From NCBI GenBank assembly GCA_013335845.1, contig JAAXUU010000100.1:1-5908 (forward strand): a stretch of DNA of 5,908 nucleotides. Direction: 5' to 3'. The position numbers and the translations under genes were made by a program. Positions 1 through 5,908 of the stretch are shown piece after piece. This stretch comes from Actinomycetota bacterium (GTDB lineage: Bacteria; Actinomycetota; Coriobacteriia; Coriobacteriales; RUG844). The notes beneath the pieces were generated by a model. That model ran no database searches. It worked only from the letters and a program-made list of their open reading frames with translations, and was not told the origin of the DNA. The stretch's first letter is position 1. Each line of letters begins with the position of its first letter.

Positions 1-624
1 CGCCACGACTCCATATCGGGAAACCACACCATAGGTAGGTTTCAAGCCGACGACGCCGCAGAATGAAGCTGGTTGACGGATCGAGCCACCTGTATCGCTT
101 CCGAGTGTCACGGTCGCCATACCTGCAGCAACCGCAGCTGCAGAACCGCCGCTCGAACCACCGGGAACGCGTGAGGTATCCCAAGGGTTCTTCGTCGGAC
201 CGAAATAGGACGTCTCGGTTGATGAACCGAATGCGAACTCATCCATATTGAGCTTGCCGAGAGGAATCCCCCCGGCGGCGATCGCCTTTGCGACGCATGT
301 CGCCTCATAGGGTGCAATGTAGTTCTCAAGCATCTTGGACCCACAGGTCGTGTGCGTCCCGATCTGATTCATGTTGTCCTTGAAAGCGATGGGTACCGCT
401 GCTAAAGGCCCGAACGTCTTCCCCGACGAAAGCGCGGCGTCGAGCTGATCCGCCTTTTCGTAGGCAAGCTGCCCGGTGCGTTCCAGAAATGCATGGATCT
501 CCCCGTCACGTGCGTCGATCGATGCGAAGGCGGCATCGGTGATCTCCCGAGCCGAGAAATCCTTGTTGAGGAAACCGCTTGATATCTGGGTAACATCCAT
601 CTTCGCGAAATCACGCAAGACCAT
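1..624 (-). CDS. gatA: Glutamyl/aspartyl-tRNA(Gln/Asn) amidotransferase subunit A, 5' part (cut by window edge)
   Basis: GatA is the amidase subunit of cytoplasmic GatCAB. It releases ammonia from glutamine (or asparagine), which GatB uses to amidate mischarged Glu-tRNA(Gln) and, in many bacteria, Asp-tRNA(Asn). The first 208 codons are present and the frame runs off the left edge without a stop. All parts of the amidase-signature Ser-cisSer-Lys triad are visible. Lys82 lies in VPIAFKDNM, the cis-Ser is Ser157 in [15 protein letters not shown], and the nucleophile is Ser181 in [12 protein letters not shown]. The 75- and 24-residue spacings equal those of S. aureus GatA (K79/S154/S178, from memory). 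[11 protein letters not shown] is another family motif. The start at 624 has GGAGG at 634-638, 9 nt upstream. Its ATG overlaps the gatC stop by one base (TGATG), which implies translational coupling. Met9 is an alternative start but lacks a ribosome site. The full-length family size is about 480-490 residues, so roughly the last 280 lie outside the window. Confidence 0.97.
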   Translation of the reverse strand, partial: MVLRDFAKMDVTQISSGFLNKDFSAREITDAAFASIDARDGEIHAFLERTGQLAYEKADQLDAALSSGKTFGPLAAVPIAFKDNMNQIGTHTTCGSKMLENYIAPYEATCVAKAIAAGGIPLGKLNMDEFAFGSSTETSYFGPTKNPWDTSRVPGGSSGGSAAAVAAGMATVTLGSDTGGSIRQPASFCGVVGLKPTYGVVSRYGVVA

Positions 625-932
625 CACGCATCGCCTCCGCCTAGGATAGTGGGAATTCGGAACATACCGTTTTCCGTGGAATCTGTATTAGAGAGAGCGA
701 CTTCCCGAGTGAAGCCGTCTTGAGGCACGTCATCGCGCATGACATTCGAGAGGTCGCCGATAGGATGGAACGTCGGCTCGACACCTTCCAGATCGAAGGC
801 TGTTATCGGCGCCAGACTATCGATGATCTCATTGAGATCGACCGTCATCTGCTCGACACTCATATCGTCAAGTCCTATGCGCGAATACTCCGCAATCTTA
901 CGGACGTCGCTTGTACTCAAATGTTCGGACAT
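624..932 (-). CDS. gatC: Glutamyl/aspartyl-tRNA(Gln/Asn) amidotransferase subunit C
   Basis: This is the small subunit of GatCAB. It wraps around the GatA-GatB interface and stabilises the complex, and has no catalytic role of its own. The 102-residue length is typical of the family (about 95-100). The expected landmarks are present: an N-terminal helix with [13 protein letters not shown] (residues 9-21), [12 protein letters not shown] (46-57), MRDD (65-68) and the closing [10 protein letters not shown] (89-98). I chose the ATG at 932 over an upstream GTG at 980. A strong purine-rich site AAGGAAGGG lies at 939-947, 6 nt from this ATG, and the protein then begins at the usual place. The extra 16 residues from the GTG (MSYCYVCLFAHK...) look unlike GatC. 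The gene is followed directly by gatA with a one-base stop/start overlap. A spacer of 119 bp, part of it a tandem repeat, separates it from the acetyltransferase gene upstream. Confidence 0.96.
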   Translation of the reverse strand: MSEHLSTSDVRKIAEYSRIGLDDMSVEQMTVDLNEIIDSLAPITAFDLEGVEPTFHPIGDLSNVMRDDVPQDGFTREVALSNTDSTENGMFRIPTILGGGDA

Positions 933-938
933 GGAAAT

Positions 939-947
939 CCCTTCCTT
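939..947 (-). promoter_or_regulatory. Ribosome binding site of gatC
   Basis: AAGGAAGGG on the minus strand lies 6 nt before the ATG at 932. It decides the start of gatC against the in-frame GTG at 980, which has no comparable site. Confidence 0.8.
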
Positions 948-1023
948 GTGCGCGAAAAGGCACACATAACAATAAGACACTCCATTGTACTGGATAGTTC
1001 ATGCGTAAGGCGTAGGTTCGCCG

Positions 1024-1051
1024 CGAGAAACTACGAAAGAGGGACGAGAAA

Positions 1052-1065
<14 letters not shown>
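1024..1065. repeat. Perfect 2 x 21-bp tandem direct repeat at the end of the acetyltransferase gene
   Basis: Positions 1024-1044 and 1045-1065 are identical over 21 bases, head to tail, with no mismatch. The right-hand copy contains the last codons and the TAG stop (1054-1052) of the acetyltransferase. The left-hand copy therefore carries an in-frame duplicate of those codons and stop in the spacer (second TAG at 1033-1031). On the transcribed strand each unit is about 80% pyrimidine with a single A. The spacer from here to gatC shows only a weak 4-bp stem (1009-1012 with 1019-1022) and no T run, so I see no intrinsic terminator. The arrangement looks like a recent replication-slippage duplication. 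Whether it has a function, for example as a poorly structured Rho-type loading site, cannot be told from the sequence. Confidence 0.95.
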
Positions 1066-3919
<2,854 letters not shown>

Positions 3920-4133
3920 TGCGCCGCCTTTCAAAAGCTGAATCAAAGATAGCACGGTACGATTGCGATGATTCTGAGCTTAGGGCTTGGCGGTATTTGT
4001 TCTAGGTATACGGCGCGATGCGATGAGGGAGTTTCCGCTGGCAAGGCGCCGATAACCTTTCATCTTCGGAACCTTTGGACGACATGGAATCGGTTGAGCC
4101 GAAGAAGACAGGAAGAACTGAAGAGAACCGATA
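3920..4133 (-). other. Intergenic region with pyrimidine-rich transcript and overlapping inverted repeats
   Basis: I find no gene or tRNA in this gap. Just after the UPF0280 stop, the transcribed strand is almost all C and T from 4126 to 4101 (23 of 26 bases). Two inverted repeats share one arm. ATCGGTT (4132-4126 in the transcript) can pair with AACCGAT (4095-4089). Alternatively AACC (4095-4092) together with the neighbouring TCTTCGG (4105-4099) can pair with GGTT and CCGAAGA (4073-4063). Neither stem is followed by a T run, so neither is a classical intrinsic terminator. The region should hold the end of the channel-UPF0280 mRNA and the promoter of the downstream genes. I could not identify a convincing -35/-10 pair; TATCTT near 3950 is the nearest thing to a -10. 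Confidence 0.4.
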
Positions 4134-4868
4134 TTAGTCGGAGATCTTCTCGGTCGGAACAAGCCGGATCTTCCCACTCGCTCCGAGCGCACCATCGATT
4201 GTGACAACGATTCCCAGGATGCCGGGGACGGTATCCGCATATGCCAAGACATTCTCGATATCTTCGGGAACGCGAACCCTATTGGCACACGCTGTTGCCA
4301 TGGCATCTGCAAGAGCCCCGTTGTGGGAAAGGACACAGACGGCATCCGCTTTACCGAAGGAAAATGAATGGCCCACGCGTCCACTCGAAGTGGCGACGGC
4401 GATGGGCATGTCCGTGGCGTCGATCTCGATACCGATCCGAGAAAGCCCTTGCTGCCCCGCCCACAAAGCAACGACCCGGTTGACCTGACCGCAGATGTAG
4501 ATGTCGCCCCCGTTTTCAACGATGATTTCCGATGCGTCACGGTTGCATTCCCGCGCTACCCTTTCGGCGATGGCTCCCGCCACAGCCGCCATGGGTCCAA
4601 CATCGCATGCTTTGCCTGCAACGCACATATCGCGCACCAGTTCCGGCGCATCACCTGAAGCTTCGAGAGGAGAAAACGAGGTCTCGAACTCAGGAAAGCG
4701 TGCGATATATGCGTGTAGATCACTCCGCGCGGCCCGTACGACTTCTGCGGCTTGTTCCACGATGTCAGCATTGCCGAGTATCTGCAAGTCGGTTTCCCCA
4801 TCTTGAACGCGGAATTCATATAAGTCTCCCGCACGGAACGATCGATAGAATCGTGGCTCGAATGACAT
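4134..4868 (-). CDS. UPF0280 family protein, ApbE (FAD:protein FMN transferase)-related fold
   Basis: The protein has 244 residues, the normal size for UPF0280 (COG2122), a family of unknown function thought to share the ApbE/flavin transferase fold. Family blocks seen in order are CDVGPMAAVAGAIAE (88-102), IIVENGGDIYI (115-125), ATSSGRVGHSFSFGKADAVCVL (from 159) and ADAMATACANRV (187-198). The last block is followed by GILGIVVTIDGALGASGKIRLV (from 216). These match, position for position, the ApbE blocks GGIAKG, INxGG, ATSG and the Asp/Thr metal-site segment ADALATA. However, the KG and HIIDP signatures of true ApbE are absent, so flavinylation should not be assumed. No signal peptide or lipobox is seen, so it is cytoplasmic. 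The ATG at 4868 follows the channel stop after only 6 nt. There is no strong ribosome site, so translation is probably coupled to the channel. The substrate and any link to the channel are unknown. Confidence 0.9.
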   Translation of the reverse strand: MSFEPRFYRSFRAGDLYEFRVQDGETDLQILGNADIVEQAAEVVRAARSDLHAYIARFPEFETSFSPLEASGDAPELVRDMCVAGKACDVGPMAAVAGAIAERVARECNRDASEIIVENGGDIYICGQVNRVVALWAGQQGLSRIGIEIDATDMPIAVATSSGRVGHSFSFGKADAVCVLSHNGALADAMATACANRVRVPEDIENVLAYADTVPGILGIVVTIDGALGASGKIRLVPTEKISD

Positions 4869-4874
4869 GGCAGT

Positions 4875-5834
4875 CTATTTCAACGAACGGCCGCAGTGGG
4901 GACAATACTTGAGGTCATCATCCGCATCATACGGTCGATAATCGTCGCTCGCCTTATCAAGCGCTTCAATCTGGTCGTAGGTAGGATGGCTATGGCTTCC
5001 CCTCTTATTGATAACCGCACTGATGGGATGTTGACGTTCCTTGTGGGCGCGTTGCGTTTCCACGACGAAACCGGCAGATAGAATACCGGCAGGAATCGTC
5101 GCGATAGCGATTGATAGGAGCATGACGATGAACCCTAAGATACGACCTTCAACGGTTATGGGAACGAGGTCCCCATAACCGGTCGTGGTGATTGTGGCGA
5201 TCGCCCAATAGACTCCGGCAAAGACACTGTCGAACTCCTCCGGCTGGACGGGGTTCTCGACCTCGTACATCAAAACCGATGAGATGACCAACAAGAGGAA
5301 GAGGACCATCAGCAAAGACATGACTTGATTCGCACGTTCCCTGAAAACGCGACCGATGCTCGCGAGCCCCTCCATGTAGCGCGTGAACTTGAATATTCGA
5401 ACCAGTCTGATAAGACGGATAGACTTGATCACGCGCGCGTCGACAGCAAAGACAAGAGGTATGTATGACGGAAGGAATGCGAAAAGGTCGACGATTCCCA
5501 TCAGCGAGAATACGTAACGGAATCGGGCTCGCACCGGCGAGAGTTCGGGGCGGAGCAGGTCGGCCGTCCAAACGCGCAGGAGGTATTCGACGGTGAAAAC
5601 CACCAGGGAGAATATATCGAAAACCCTGAAGACGGATCTGATTTCCGCATCGGGTTTCAAGCCGGTTTCCCCAAGGATCAAAATGACATTGGCGATGATT
5701 AGAACGAAGAGGAAGATGGATACGGCTTTTGAAACAGAGCACCCTTCTTCGGGGTCCTCAAGCGTAAAATACACTTGTCGCTTGAATGAGCCGACTACCG
5801 TTTCGCGCCCTTGTTCTATACGCGAAGGCTCCAT
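4875..5834 (-). CDS. Voltage-gated potassium channel (six-transmembrane Kv type) with C-terminal Cys knuckle
   Basis: This is a predicted inner-membrane, tetrameric K+-selective channel subunit of 319 residues. S1 lies at about 36-56, S2 at 69-90 (with Glu83) and S3 at 108-129 (Asp116). The S4 voltage sensor spans about 138-152 with regularly spaced charges R140, R143, R146, K149 and R152. S5 is at about 168-191. The pore helix and selectivity filter are YWAIATITTTGYGDLVP (209-225), with TTGYGD the canonical K+ filter. S6 covers about 230-257 and contains IPAGILSAGF. There is no RCK/TrkA or cyclic-nucleotide domain. Instead a short hydrophilic tail ends in KYCPHCGRSLK, half of a zinc ribbon (C311, C314). 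The ATG at 5834 has TAAGGA at 5841-5846, 6 nt upstream. A typical role would be setting membrane potential or K+ efflux. The gene probably forms an operon with UPF0280. Confidence 0.96.
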   Translation of the reverse strand: MEPSRIEQGRETVVGSFKRQVYFTLEDPEEGCSVSKAVSIFLFVLIIANVILILGETGLKPDAEIRSVFRVFDIFSLVVFTVEYLLRVWTADLLRPELSPVRARFRYVFSLMGIVDLFAFLPSYIPLVFAVDARVIKSIRLIRLVRIFKFTRYMEGLASIGRVFRERANQVMSLLMVLFLLLVISSVLMYEVENPVQPEEFDSVFAGVYWAIATITTTGYGDLVPITVEGRILGFIVMLLSIAIATIPAGILSAGFVVETQRAHKERQHPISAVINKRGSHSHPTYDQIEALDKASDDYRPYDADDDLKYCPHCGRSLK

Positions 5835-5908
5835 TTACCATCCTTATCACGCGCGTAACCTATCACGAACTCTGCCATGCTGAGAATACCATATCCTACA
5901 CACGTGGA
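5816..5908 (-). CDS. Possible 3' end of an upstream reading frame (cut by window edge)
   Basis: On the minus strand one frame stays open from the right edge to a TAG at 5818-5816, giving 30 residues that end in MAEFVIGYARDKDGKWSLRV. It would overlap the channel start by 19 bp. The composition is protein-like, and coupled overlap is common in this neighbourhood. The stretch is too short for recognition, however, and could be chance. Alternatively the ATG at 5878 could open a 20-residue peptide, but no ribosome site precedes it. Confidence 0.25.
   Translation of the reverse strand, partial: STCVGYGILSMAEFVIGYARDKDGKWSLRV

Noticed and set aside
984..989. TACAAT on the minus strand as a -10 box for gatC
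   Set aside because: It is a good -10 match about 50 nt before gatC, but no acceptable -35 hexamer lies 16-18 nt upstream. One hexamer is not enough to call a promoter.
1009..1022. Hairpin GGCG-AACCTA-CGCC upstream of gatC as a terminator
   Set aside because: It has only four base pairs and no following T run on either strand.
3920..4133. tRNA or small structured RNA gene in the gap
   Set aside because: There is no T-loop GGTTCRA element, no cloverleaf arms and no CCA end on either strand.
3980..4540. 186-codon minus-strand frame running from inside UPF0280 into the gap downstream
   Set aside because: It lies in another phase from the intact UPF0280 gene, is rich in Ser/Arg/Pro and matches no family. 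UPF0280 already ends at its normal length, so no frameshift is needed.

Overview
All recognisable genes in this window lie on the minus strand and read from right to left, so the window is best read from 5908 down to 1. It looks like an ordinary, gene-dense bacterial chromosome. There is no mobile element, CRISPR array, rRNA or tRNA that I can support. Base composition is close to half GC. The NAD+-dependent DNA ligase has an actinobacterial flavour: it carries DAAFD where E. coli has DAEYD, and mycobacterial ligases also have Phe at that place. The ligA-gatC-gatA order is also common in Gram-positives. My best guess is an actinobacterium of moderate GC, possibly a Coriobacteriia-like lineage. 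This is inference from protein style, not a database result.

In transcription order the layout is as follows. A possible 3' end of an upstream reading frame sits at the right edge (5908-5816, weak). Next is a six-transmembrane voltage-gated K+ channel (5834-4875), followed after 6 nt by an ApbE-related UPF0280-family protein (4868-4134). A 214-bp gap follows, with a pyrimidine-rich transcript and two mutually exclusive inverted repeats. Then come a 71-residue Cys-rich, single-span membrane protein (3919-3704) and ligA (3660-1555). A GNAT acetyltransferase overlaps ligA by four bases (1558-1052). A short spacer contains a perfect 21-bp tandem duplication that copies the end of the acetyltransferase gene. 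Finally gatC (932-624) and the first 208 codons of gatA (624 to the left edge) follow, overlapping by one base. gatB probably lies just beyond the left edge.

The genes suggest two or three transcription units: channel plus UPF0280; small membrane protein, ligA and GNAT; and gatCA(B). The last two could be continuous, because no intrinsic terminator is visible between them. LigA seals nicks in DNA replication and repair. GatCAB converts Glu-tRNA(Gln), and often Asp-tRNA(Asn), to the amidated form. Both are housekeeping functions. The least ordinary item is the small membrane protein at 3919-3704. Its N-terminal half carries a CPG...ACKGC...C cysteine pattern strongly reminiscent of the N-terminal iron-sulfur motif of the Nbp35/NUBP1 ATPases, but here it stands alone on a membrane anchor.
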